Assembly: GCF_000204055.1 (NCBI RefSeq)
Contig: NW_006768772.1
Coordinates: forward strand, 1,310,829 to 1,374,828
Direction: 5' to 3'
Length of the DNA: 64,000 nt
From: Melampsora larici-populina 98AG31
Taxonomy: Eukaryota > Basidiomycota > Pucciniomycetes > Pucciniales > Melampsoraceae
How positions within the stretch are numbered: position 1 is the first letter of the stretch; every line of letters starts with the position of its first letter. A program made the position numbers and the translations under genes. Positions 44,691-55,468 of the stretch are shown in pieces. The notes under the pieces were generated by a model. It made no database searches, was not told the DNA's origin, and was given only the letters and a program-made list of their open reading frames with translations.

Positions 44691-45770
44691 AATTGAACCT
44701 TTCTGATATTTTGATTTCCACACCGCCCACTCAAACCCAGCCAGCCACTGGCACCCAGTTGTCCACTGATTTACTCGACATCAACTCATCTGCTAGTACG
44801 AAGAAGAAACGGCACCACCCCAAGAAGACGGGCAAGAAATTCAAGATTCCAGTTGTGGCAACTGGCAAACTCCAGACCTTCATCAACCACAGGACCACTT
44901 GGGTTAGCAAAGGCTATCCCATCTATCCTAACGGCAATACCGTTTTTGTTTGAATGCCTGGTGATCAAGTCATGAATTTCAGTCACGTCTTGTATCCTCA
45001 CACTCAGAAGTCCCGAGGCTCTAAGAAGGGACCATGGAAGACTATTTGGTTCTCTTGTCTTGGGATTTTACACTGTGATGATGACTTTTGTGAGTATGCT
45101 GCTCCGCCACCAACCGGAGAGGGAAAAGCCTCCAAATTGATCCAGGAGTAAGTCTTTCAATTCTCTTATCCTTTGTTCCTTCAATATCTTCCTATATTTC
45201 TGGGAGTAGTCTGATGCTTATGTTCAAAATTCTCTTGGTTTTGGTTATATTTGTTTCTCATAGGCACCCAGTTTTTCCTGCTGTAGCGCGTGAAGGAACC
45301 CACCTTAGGACCCAATGTCTAGCAACCAACTGTTGAATCGACATCAAGAAAGCTACCAGATGGGGTGTACTTTACCACTTGGGTACTCACAATCACGTTT
45401 GGCCCAGTTCAAAAAAGGCGGACCCCTTGGCAATGCGCACACTCACCAATGAGTTGATCAAGAATCCAAAGGCTGGCCCTTTGGTCCTCAAGGTATAATT
45501 TCTGATTAGTCTCATCCTTGTCCCGTCTCAAGATTGACTTCTTCCCCCCCTATCTAGGTCGGCCAGGCTGGCGCCGGGCAAACAGTCACCGCACCAGTAA
45601 CTGAGATCCATCCAGTGTTTCCAAGCTCAGGCCGACTCGCTTACTTACAACAAAAGGTTCTTGTCGAGAAAGGGTTGATGCCTGAAAAAGAAAGCAAGGG
45701 AGGAGGTGATTGGTTGATTATGGATCTCATGCACTGGGGCAGGTAAGATCACTTCCCCCTTTCCTACAAC

Positions 45771-46089
45771 CAACGCTGAGACAGCTACGCTACAACACGC
45801 TACCGTGCATTTTGTATGTAGCGTAACTGTATGCAGTTAACACATATCTGACCTTTATGATAGTGTAACTTGTCAAGTTACACTACACTACGAGCTACTG
45901 TAGCTGAGTTTAGTGCCTCTACACTACGCTACAGGGCCAAAATTTGGTTAGCTGGAGATTTTCTGGGACTCTGCGTAGGGTAGCTGGGATTCATTCATGC
46001 TAATTCCTGCTAGCTGTAGCTTTGCGGCATGTTTCTAGCTACGCTATCTTGCGCTATCAGCTACGGGTAGATTAGCTGTCTCAGTGTTG
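45771..46089. mobile_element. 319-bp MITE, copy A (in an intron of the decayed MULE transposase)
   Basis: TIRs CAACGCTGAGACAGCTA and TAGCTGTCTCAGTGTTG; perfect 7-bp duplication CTACAAC (45764-45770, 46090-46096). The interior is rich in GTAGCGTA/TACGCTAC words. It lies between a GTAAGA donor and the CAG acceptor, so it may have been harmless to splicing. Copy B is at 61239-61557. Confidence 0.85.
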
Positions 46090-46999
46090 CTACAACTAAC
46101 ACTTTGGGTCATTAGATTGACTCTCATGGGCTCTCAATTTCAGAAACGGGCTTTGGTTGATTTTGACCTCTCTGTTAGGTGCAAATGTTCACATCACCTT
46201 CCAGAGCAAGTGGATGGCGGATCAACTTGTTCAACCTGACTCAAACAGGAGGGTCTACTCCGGGGGCCTTCTTTTGGATGTAACATATTGGTTTTTCCAC
46301 AATGGGTAGCTTATGACCATATCAATGTATAGCAACATTATGCACCGATGGGTCCCTGTTCAACTGAGTTGGTTGTGAGGTCTTGAAGTGAGCCATTATT
46401 AGGCTCATTTCACTGCGCTACTTCAACAAATTGCCACCACTGATATCACCTTTCACAAGCGCAACATTTTGGTCCAACAAGTCGTTGACTTCTCAACAGC
46501 TCAAAAAAAGGGATTTGTTGCCGCCTACATGGATGTTTTTGATGAGGGAGATCCTGCTAAAGCTTTGGGGAAGTCGAAGGGGTGCCATGAGCACTTCCGT
46601 CAATCAATCACTCAAATCAAGAAAAATCAAAACATTGTGGATGCAAGTCAACTGGTAAGTTTACATTCTGATGTTCAAACCTACCTCTTTTGTTCATGAA
46701 CATGTATTGTTTTGGTAGGCCAAATTTGAGCAAATGGCCCTTGATCTCCTAGAACCCAACAAGCCGGGTGGAACAACCCTAGCAAAGAAGTTTGACACCA
46801 TCCTACGCCTGTTTCCCAAAGCCAAAGCTTGGCTGGATTGGTGGAACACCTCGGATATCCACGCCATGTTATTTTGCGCGTGTGAATGCCTTCCCATTGA
46901 CAATCCCATGGAACAAGATCTTCCTGATACTACCAATGGCCAGGAAAGTATGCATTGGTAGTACTATATTTTGACGTAAGAGTGCTTCCAATATAATCA

Positions 47000-47520
47000 A
47001 GTATAATGCATTTCTGACGTCAAATCAACTGACCTGCCTTCATTTATGTAGCTCGGTGTTGGAAGCACCTTCACTAGATGCTTCAAGAGCAAGACACTGT
47101 GAGACACAGCAGAGGGGTTTTCTAGAACCTAAGAGACCTGATTTTTATATTACTAATCCAAACGGGAACACGTCTGGTTCCAAAGGATAGAGGGCAATAA
47201 TTAGTCCTGATATCTCTAAGGATAAACAACAACAATAAAGAGAAAGAAAGATATAACTAAGATAAATGACTATACCTGGTTCCAAAGGATAGAGGGCAAT
47301 CATCAGTCCGAATATCTCTAAGGAACCATTTGGTAAGATTTGAAAGGAAAACAATTATATATAGTATGTATGAATTAGATCTGAAGTCTTACTAGCTAAG
47401 TGTGCGCTTGCGCGTATATGTAATGACCACAGGTCTTACACTTGGGTCACTGTACAAAAGTCAGAGAAACATAACAACAGAAAAAACATCACGCAGGATG
47501 AGCATACATAACTAAGAACT
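47000..47520. other. Gap in the decayed MULE gene with a ~110-bp tandem duplication
   Basis: The segment CTGGTTCCAAAGGATAGAGG occurs at about 47174 and again at 47278 with its surroundings. An intron-like start (GTAAGAGTGC at ~46976) and acceptor (TTTATGTAG at ~47051) are visible. From about 47100 the sequence looks inserted, perhaps a solo LTR, but no duplication was found. Confidence 0.4.
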
Positions 47521-48110
47521 ATTTGATAACTTTACAAATTATTGCTCTTCAACGAGGAATACCTAGTAAGCGTATGTCATCAGCATGCGGTGACATCGTT
47601 CTCAGGCATAGGCGTTGGTCTCTCAGTTGGCAAAATGTACGGCCTGAAATGCAAAATAATTGCACCCAATGCAGCGGCAACAATGGCAACAATGGCAACA
47701 ACGGTAATAATTTAGCCCAGGGATTTGTACAGTTACTGATTTTTGTGGAATCCCTGAAGAGGGACTTCAACCATCTCCTTTGTGGCATCCCTGTCAAATA
47801 CAGTGCAAGTTGGGACTTGGTGGTTGAGACCTTGGGGTGGTCCAAGGAACGCACACGAAGTTGTCCGGAGGTCAGTGTTGTGGATCAAAGGATTCAAGGG
47901 CAAAGGCAAGGACGTTTGTTCCATATCGATTCAACATTATTCTTCAAGACTATCTTCAGAGATGCATCGATCTTCCCACGTCAAGTCGGTGTTATCTCAA
48001 GGTCTCAAGACCATCCAAACGGCGGTCCAAAAAGCAGCCCCACCGTCTTTTGCAACCAACACTTTTTGTTGAGCGGATCTGTTTGTTGACTACCTGCTCA
48101 CTTCAAATAC

Positions 48111-50011
48111 TACACCACAAACCCTGTTTTTGTTGAAGTTCGGTTGCGAGAAGGTTACGAAGACTCGCGGCTGCAGCGCGGTTAAAAATCAGTCAAAAAA
48201 TAAGTTGGGCCCGGGTTGCAGATGGGTCGTATCTGAGATATGACCTACGGTTGGTCAACCACTCTGCGAGCAGTTGGCCAGCCGCATCTAAAGTGACCAG
48301 ATCCTAACCCGAAATTTTGATCACCCAGCTTGTTGCGGTTGATGAAATGGCAGCAAACAATCCTATCCTGTACGGTTTTTTGACCCCGATTCATGAGTCT
48401 TCATCAACCCACCCTTCACGGAAAAAAGACTGATGAATTGAAAGACATCCATAAAACTTAAGTTCAAACAACATACATCAATTTAATCAAATAAGTCTAA
48501 TTGATTTGATGAGTTGGCGTCTCTTTGCCTTTTGACACATCAACCTCAATCTCCAATTCCATATCTCAACTTCACTTCATCGACAGGTTTGGTAAGTCGT
48601 CTTCCCCTTCTTCACTCTCCAACACATCAATCACTACCACATCTTATCATCATCATCACATTCACTGATTACACCTCAATCATCTTCATTACCGGATATC
48701 ATCCTTTTATCAGTTCTCATGATTTATTCTCATCAAACAGGTTCATCAACTAGCCAACTTGTGTAGCATCTCAACTTCAAATTGAAGTGTTTTTAGGATC
48801 ACCAGCTATCATTGAATTGACTATAACATTTACGTTCTTGACCCAATCAATTTACTTGAAGCATCCAATCATTAAACTATTTTCAAAAATTTATGGTAAA
48901 AGACTTTTGTCGTTAAATCAATTCACAAATGATAGATTCAAATCGAGATAATGAAGAAAAACAAACTATCAGACTCGTTCAAAGGCCTATCAACTATTCA
49001 ACCTTTTTAGCATCTCCACTTCAACATGACTCTTAAACGCATCAAACCTCGAATATCTCGACTCGACCCTTCCTAACTTGCTGATCCAGGGCACTTTAAT
49101 TTCACCGGAGTCGCTTGATCTCGGCTGCAACCCTCCCTCTCCTTGATCAGCTGGTCCACAGGGCGATAAGATCTTTGAGTAAGACACACTGCATCATGAT
49201 GAACGAATTGAACCTGGGCCCATGTAACAGTGCTCGACGAGGCCACATGAGGGTGTTACATTTAGTACCATATCTTGTTCATGAATGATCAACTCCTGTC
49301 TTTACGTTCTCAATTCTTTTGTCTCGTGATCAATATTATATCCTTGCGTGTATCTTTTCTAAGTGTATCTTTTTTATGATCTGGCTTTCTGCATCTGTTC
49401 TTAATGTTATTATCACATATTCTCACATTTGAATTTCATTACAATGTGTTCATTATATACATGCAGCTTGTGCTTGCCCTGTCCATCTGAGTGCATGTGG
49501 GGAACAAGAAATGCAATGGGCAATTGCGAATAGAATGCAGGTGCTGTTTTCCAAATAGCTATCGAACAAACAACGGATTTGAAACGGATTCATATTTGGT
49601 TGGCAAACCCATGTCAAAAAACTGGTTTGTTAAAAACTTGGTTGGCACACGGGTTTCAAAATCCCCAATTTAAACCGCGCGGTCTAAGCTCGTTGCGTCA
49701 ACGTAGCCTCTCTGCAAAGGAAATCGGGGTACCAACCGGGGAGAAACCCCGGTGGGAAAACCGTAATGGAGGGTTTGTGGTGTAATGTGCCGGCTTTGGC
49801 TGGTTGCCAATTTGCTTTCAACCATTTACGCGACTATCAATGTAGTCAATTTCAAGAGCATCTAGAATCTGAAACGGCTGTGCAAGCTACCGTTGTCATC
49901 ACCGCAGACCTGTCTCACAAAGCTAACCTGCAGTACTCCGACGTCACTGACTTGCTCTCCCAGTGGCAAACTGACGGGCCTTTCAGTTCAAACCTGCATT
50001 GCTGCCCTACC
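48111..50011. other. No recognised gene
   Basis: About 1.9 kb. It includes an imperfect 38-bp palindrome (TGTAACAGTGC...GGGTGTTACA, 49228-49265) that resembles LTR edges, and a hairpin ACCGGGG...CCCCGGT near 49734-49753. A frame at 49766-50014 has no family match I know. Confidence 0.4.
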
Positions 50012-50415
50012 TGATGATACACAAAACAGCTGTACACAGAAGTCCACACTCTATGTGTATGCTGAATAAGAAGAAAGATAGAGTGGTGCACCGAGGACAG
50101 AGTTTGAGAGAAGAATGAAAAGAATCAACTACATATTTCATATTGATTGTACACTAACCTGTACACAGAATTCAGCACTCTAGGTGTATGATGAATAAGA
50201 AGAAAGATAGAGTGGTGCGCCAAGGACAGAGTTTGAGAGAAGAATAAAAAGAATCAACGCTCAAACTACAACAGGCTCTGGAGAAGACTAGAATATATAT
50301 GAAATACTACAAGCATGAAATTATGTATAAGCATAAGAATAATGAAATGATTTGAAATATGTAGGAGTAACTATGTGAAGTGTAGTCATGATGTAATAAG
50401 GAGTACATGTCAACA
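50012..50415 (-). repeat. 3' LTR of a second Copia element (- strand)
   Basis: On the - strand it starts TGTTGACATG at 50415 and ends GTATCATCA at 50012, with the TG...CA ends of an LTR. It holds an internal tandem duplication of about 130 bp (50028-50155 and 50158-50282). A purine run AGGGGGGGC (50416-50424, - strand) precedes it as the polypurine tract. Confidence 0.75.
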
Positions 50416-50574
50416 GCCCCCCCTGCTCCAAGTGTTTTGTAATAGAAATGCAAAAATAAAAGAAACAATCTTTAGTTGAGATAGAAATGAAACATAGACA
50501 AAAATAAAGAATTGAAAAATAAACAAAATCAGAAACAGAAAATAGGAGAAATTAGAAAAATGAAAATAAAGATA

Positions 50575-52101
50575 GGCCATTGCTATTTGCATCCCACAAA
50601 AAAACTATGTAGGCGCTGTCCAAATTACGCCTACATGGCTTTTTCCCACGAAAAAGTGCCTACATTCATGATGTAGGCGCTCAAAACATTTTAAAATGAC
50701 GCCTACAGGTTAAAAAACCCATGTAGGCGTCATTTGGCTACGCCTACAATCTAAAAATGGCATGTAGGCGCTATTTTCAAGCGCCTACATTCTGAAATTT
50801 TGAATGTAGGCGCTTTTTTTGAGCGCCTACATATGCCATTTTTAGATTGTAGGCGTAGCCAAATGACGCCTACATGGGTTTTTTAACCTGTAGGCGTCAT
50901 TTTAAAATGTTTTGAGCGCCTACATCACATGTAGGTGTGATGTTTTGTAATTTTTGAGCGCCCACATTCCATTTTCTGTATGTAGGCGCTGGCAATTGAG
51001 CACCTGCTATGTAGGCGCTTGGAAATTACGCCTACATGGTTTTTAAGGCATGTAGGCGTAAATTACACGCGCCTACATTAATTTTTTGGCTCAAATAAGC
51101 ACCTACTTGCAGTCTTGCATATGTAGGCGCTACAAATCCAGCACCTGCAACTCCAGACTGGTCTGAAAGGTAATGAAGAACAATTTTCCAGTCAAAATGA
51201 GAGTATTGGAAGACAGAAAACACAGTTTGGACTTGAAATGAGAGTATTGGAAGGCGGGCAAAGCAGTTTGGACTTGAAATGAGAGTATTGGAAGACAGAC
51301 ATAGCAGTTTGGACTCAAAATGTGAATATTGGAAGACGGAAGAGAAGTTGGACCAAAGTTCCACGTCGACACATGTGTAGGCGCAGTCCCATGCATCAAT
51401 ACACATGTAGGCGCTTGAAAATGACGCCCACATCCCCAAAAAAGCAATGTAGGCGCTTGAAAATTATGCCTACATGTCTTTTTCTGCATGTAGGCGTCAT
51501 TTTCAAGCGCCTACATGGAATTCCTTGCATGTAGGTGTGATATTCACACTGCGAATATAATGTATTTTTCCAACGTGAAAAATGATTACATTTATTTCAC
51601 AAAATGATTCAAAATGCATTAGTTCTGCATTAATTCTGCATTAATTCTGCATTATTAATCATTTTGTGCATTAATGTCAATTATTTTTCACCTTGGAAAA
51701 TACATTATTTTCGCAATGTCAAGCACCTACATGTCAAATCTTAAATTTAGGCGCTTGAAAACTACGCCTACATGCAAAAGAAGACATGTAGGCGTAATTT
51801 TCAAGCGCCCACATATGTAGGCGCTTGAATTTTACGCCTACATTCCAAAAATGAGCTGTAGACGTAAATTTGAAGCGCCTACAACTTAAAGGTGTAACCA
51901 AATTACGCCTACATTTCATTCCTAGCATGTAGGCGTAGCCAAATGACGCCTACATAGGTTTTTTGACCTGTAGGCGTCATTTTAGAACGTTTTGAGTGCC
52001 TACATCATAAATGTAGGCGCTTTTTTGTGGGAAAAAGCCATGTAGGCGCTGTTTTGGCAGCGCCTACATGGATTTTGTGTGGGCTGCAAATAGCAAGGGC
52101 C
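50575..52101. mobile_element. TGTAGGCG-repeat element (1.5 kb) inside the second Copia
   Basis: TIRs GGCCATTGCTATTTGCATCC and GGCCCTTGCTATTTGCAGCC (complement) with a perfect 8-bp duplication TAAAGATA (50567-50574, 52102-52109). The interior carries about 40 exact copies of TGTAGGCG or CGCCTACA, nearly always as facing pairs, and many near copies. It includes a nearly perfect palindrome with arms of about 110 bp (about 50667-50777 and 50820-50930). A ~50-bp unit with GAGAGTATTGGAAG is repeated four times at 51180-51345. There is no gene. TSD length fits hAT or Mutator. Confidence 0.8.
51546..51721. mobile_element. Small foldback element nested in the TGTAGGCG element
   Basis: The two halves are complementary: CACTGCGAATATAATGTATT on the left and AATACATTATTTTCGCAATG on the right, with arms of about 65 bp around a (ATTCTGCATTA)n centre. 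It has none of the TGTAGGCG words that fill its surroundings. Ends are approximate. Confidence 0.6.
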
Positions 52102-52284
52102 TAAAGATATGAAAAATTGAGAATGAAGTTGATTTTGTCAAGACTCCATCGGAGAGACCATCATTATGCTGTCGTTGTATCTCAAAAAGCCCAAAAATAG
52201 TTGTGTGCTCACAGCATGGCCGAGGTGATGTTTTGACAAATTTGGATAGTAGATAGCCCTGGCGGTGCATACTTTGGGAGGAAC

Positions 52285-52650
52285 TTACTTTGACTCTTTG
52301 AGTTCGCCGTAAAGCAAGTTCCCAACCAACCTCCTGCAGTTGTCAATTACCAACTTTGTTGTTGCCTTGGTAAGGTAGTCAGCCGGCATGGCCTTTGTGT
52401 CGATCTGTGTTGGTTGAATGATGTTGTTCCTGACCAGTTCACGGATGTAGTGGTGCCTGATGTTGATGTGTTTGGATTGGGAGTTCACTGCCGCTTCTTG
52501 AGACAAGAACACAGCCCCATTGTTGCCGTTAAATAAGGACGTGCGAGGCAGATTGATGATTGTTGTTATTGGCATTGAGTGGGTGAGGACAAAGAGAAGT
52601 TTGCAAAACCATACCACATGCTTACTGCAGTCAGCCATAGCCATGTTACG
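52285..52650 (-). pseudogene. Copia RNase H C-terminus (second element, 5'-truncated)
   Basis: On the - strand: AMADCSKHVVWFCKLLFVL, INLPRTSLFNGNNGAVFLSQ, HINIRHHYIRELVRNNII and MPADYLTKATTKLV, ending GELKESK and a stop. This is the end of a Copia polyprotein. Upstream of AMADCS the reading changes to unrelated sequence, so the rest of the element is missing. It belongs with the LTR at 50012-50415. Confidence 0.8.
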
Positions 52651-52923
52651 GAAGCCCTGAGCGAGGGGGGTGTGCCACCTCATTACGTGTACATAACAAA
52701 AACACAACATACAACAACCCATCACCCAGCATATGTACAAACTCCACGCTCCACACATCACACATCACACATCACAACATAACAAAGAACACCAAAAAGA
52801 CAACTTCTCAAATCAAGATACATTGCCACCACATCTCTCAACTCAATTCAAACATTCATCAAACCTGAATTCAACTTATTTCTCATTTGTTCTCAGTCTC
52901 AAATAAAATCAATCAATTTGAGC

Positions 52924-54563
52924 ATGCCACCTAGTCCAGAACTCGACAAAGTCTTGGTAGATTTGTGCCACCAAGGCTTAACAAGAGTTCAAATGTTAGA
53001 ATATCTCAATACGGAAACCAAACACACTATGAAACTTCGAACTCTTGCACAACACTTGCAACACCTTAATTTAAGTACTATGCAAGCTCAACTCACTGAA
53101 GGCAAGAAAGAAAAGTGCCTGCAACTCATGAAGTTCTACCATACTAGACGTTGGCAACAAAAAGAAGTTGTACGAATCATTCAAAACCAATACACATTTC
53201 CTTTGTTCACAATGACAATGCTTAAATCACTTTCAAAGCGGTCAGGATTGAACTGGCGCAAGGACGACATTGAACTTGGTATCATTTGACCTCAGGAAGC
53301 AGCTGAGAAGCTACTTCAACGCAAGCAAGCTGGTGACAAGAATGCTGGCTTCCAGCAAATGGCTCATGTCATGGCCACTGCTGAATCAATACGTCTCAGT
53401 AGAAACTCTGTTGGACGTCTACTGGCTGTGGTTGATGCAGAAGGAGTAGCCCTGCGTAAACAACATTGGCTCAAGTGATGGGTATATAGAGTTGCTGGCC
53501 CAAACAAAATATGGGCCAGTGATGGACATGACAAACTTAAGCCATTTGGAATTTGCATCTATGGATTCATTGATGCATGGTCTTGTTGCATTCTCAGCTT
53601 GAAGGCGGGCATCAACACCAGCAATCCTTGCAGAATTGGAGTCTACTTTCTTCAAACAATTGCAGCCTGCGGTGGCTTTCCTGAAAAAACCTTGACCGAT
53701 CATGGAACTGAAACTTTGGACATCACCACTCATCAGATGACACTTTCTTGTATTTTCAAAAAGCTGAGCTATGAAGAAGCTGCGCTGAAACACATCTTCA
53801 CCACTTCACCACATAATCAAAAAATCGAGTGTCTCTGGTCTCAATTGATGAAGGCTAAGAACATTGCAATCCGTAAAAATATCAAGAAAGCTATTGATGA
53901 AGGAATTTATAACCCAGGAGATCGACTTCAAAGGTAAGTCTTATCTTTACCTTTGGACTTATCAATTTCTTAAGCTGATATCATTTTATGATTAGAGCAA
54001 TATTCTTGCACCTATGGGTCCCACTGGTGCAACGTATGCTGGATGAGTACGCTGAAGAAAAGAACACATATCAAACACAAACAAATAGGAACTCGGCTCT
54101 TCCAACTGGTGTACCACCCGATGTATCTTACTTTGCACCTGAGGACCACGAAGGCCAGCAGGGTCTGACACCAGTACCTGACAAAGTTATCCAAGGAATG
54201 CTTGAAAAGTTTTCTCCTGATTGTGAACAGCTTTTTGTGGTATCTCCAAAGCCGTTCCACAATTTTCTAAATTCAACTATTCTTGAGTTAGGCTGGTATA
54301 CTGAGGACCTTGACATCAACTCAGTTTGGACTTTATTTCAAGAGTTGCTTTGGGTTGTGATTCCGATGGAATTAGACCTTGATGATATCAAAGCTGGAGG
54401 GGATCCTCAAGAACTTTACCCCATGGTAGATTTGAATGATGAGGATGAAAGTGAAATGGAAAATGGAACTGGTCTATCAGATGATGAATTTTATTATGAA
54501 GACGAATTTGTAGATGAGGACGCACCAGATGCAGATGAAGAATATTTTTATGATTCTGAGTGA
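52924..54563 (+). pseudogene. Integrase-type DDE transposase (Ginger/IS3EU-like)
   Basis: Exon 1 52924-53933 and exon 2 53996-54563 join in frame. It starts MPPSPELDKVLVDLCHQGLTR. A helix-turn-helix-like N-terminus is followed by a core with PNKIWASDGHDKLKPFGICIYG (first Asp), PEKTLTDHGTETLD (second Asp) and SPHNQKIECLWSQLM (Glu), the pattern of retroviral-type integrase cores found in single-ORF eukaryotic DNA transposons. The C-terminus is strongly acidic (DDEFYYEDEFVDEDAPDADEE). Two in-frame TGAs (53287-53289 and 53476-53478) disable it; otherwise it is open. No host-gene role is evident. Superfamily name is tentative. Confidence 0.7.
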
Positions 54564-54754
54564 GATTGATCAATTTCCTAATGTTTTGTAATTTGAAATT
54601 AAAAATTGATATGCAGTTTTGTTATGAGTATGATTCTGAGTGAGATATTAATATGTAAACTGTACTTGAGCCAAATCTTTGAGGTCAGAATTCTTTGCAC
54701 CACAGTTAGACCATGGTGTACTAGTATTGGAAACAGCAGCCAGCTTCTTAATAG

Positions 54755-54840
54755 TTCATAATCTAGTGGTTAGCTGGTCAGCTTGTTTGCCCACTACTGG
54801 TGTGGGTTGTTGGTTCAAGCCCTGTCGTGGGCAGAGAGAA
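54755..54840 (+). repeat. tRNA-derived SINE-like head
   Basis: Contains an A-box-like TAGTGGTTAGCTGG and a B-box GGTTCAAGCCC at tRNA spacing, with a possible stem CCCAC...GTGGG between them. The acceptor arms do not pair and position 33 of the would-be anticodon loop is not T, so a working tRNA is unlikely. A pol III-derived repeat fits better. Confidence 0.5.
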
Positions 54841-55189
54841 CTGGAGATGGTTTCCAAATGTGGGACATTACATCACCGTAGTCTTTGCTGTCAGGGTGGT
54901 TTTGCTGTGCCTGCATGACTTTTTAGTTATGCTAGGAGGTCGGCAAAGCCTGAGGCTTCAAACATGTGCCTTTAGCATAGATCTATAATAGGTAAAAAAT
55001 GGTAATACATAGGTGGTTTTTATCAAAGAAAGCCAGCATCATCAACATCTTCCCAACCAACTCACTCAGAATCAACCTCAAGCCCTTCAGCTCAGTTTGG
55101 CTATTCACTTAGCTTTTCCTCAATTTGCTCAGTTTGGATCTTATTTGATCCCTTGGAACCATAGGTAAGGTCATCAACATGAACCATCC

Positions 55190-55468
55190 CTTCTACTTGC
55201 CTTCTTTTTATCGGATTATCATTGATTCTCTTCAATTCTAGTCTCGTCTCTCAGTTCACTGTGACTTTAGTCTTATTGCTTGGTTCTCGACAATTCTAGT
55301 CTGATTGTTTGATTCTTGTCTTATCCATTGAATCTCGTCTTATCAATCAATTCAAGTCTTGTTCTTCGATCTTGTCTTATCCATTGATTCTTGTCTTATC
55401 AATCGATCCACGTCTCGTTCTTCAATCTCGTCTTATCCATCGGTTCTATTCTGATCCATTGATTCTCG
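55190..55468 (+). repeat. Minisatellite of ATTCTCGTCTTAT-type units, left part
   Basis: Degenerate tandem units of about 10-40 bp built from ATTCTCGTCTTATCNAT. The hAT element is inserted in it and the same repeat continues at 59967-60215. Confidence 0.75.

Larger units (their letters stand above)
44700..48110 (+). pseudogene. MULE-type transposase with GCM/WRKY-like zinc region, decayed
   Basis: Pieces in order, with introns between: KFKIPVVATGKLQTFINHR, TGA, FSHVLYPHTQKSRGSKKGPWKTIWFSC..CDDDFCEYA, HPVFPAVAREGTHLRTQCLATNC, TGA, GVLYHLGTHNHVWPSSKKAD. Cys/His spacing ending in HNH is like WRKY-GCM1 zinc domains of some MULEs. Then GGGDWLIMDLMHWG, WMADQLVQPDSNRRVYSGGLLLDVTYW, HFTALLQQIATTDITFHKRN, AAYMDVFDEGDPAKALGKSKGCHEHF, WLDWWNTSDIHAMLF, LPDTTNGQESMHW and a TAG. 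After a gap, VQLLIFVESLKRDFNHLLCGIPVKY and ETLGWSKERTR (47720-47860) look like the C-terminal part. Several stops and a ~500-bp gap make it inactive. Family placement is from motif memory. Confidence 0.5.

Noticed and set aside
47100..47520. Solo LTR
   Set aside because: The segment starts TGTGAGACAC-like but I found neither a matching end nor a target duplication.
50600..52080. CRISPR-like array suggested by regularly spaced short repeats
   Set aside because: Repeats face both ways, spacers are irregular and often similar, the unit is bounded by TIRs and a TSD, and the genome is eukaryotic.
52740..52800. CACATCACACATCACA run as telomere-like repeat
   Set aside because: It is a short irregular simple repeat, unlike TTAGGG-type fungal telomeres.
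54755..54840. Functional tRNA gene
   Set aside because: Acceptor arms do not pair and the would-be anticodon loop lacks T33.
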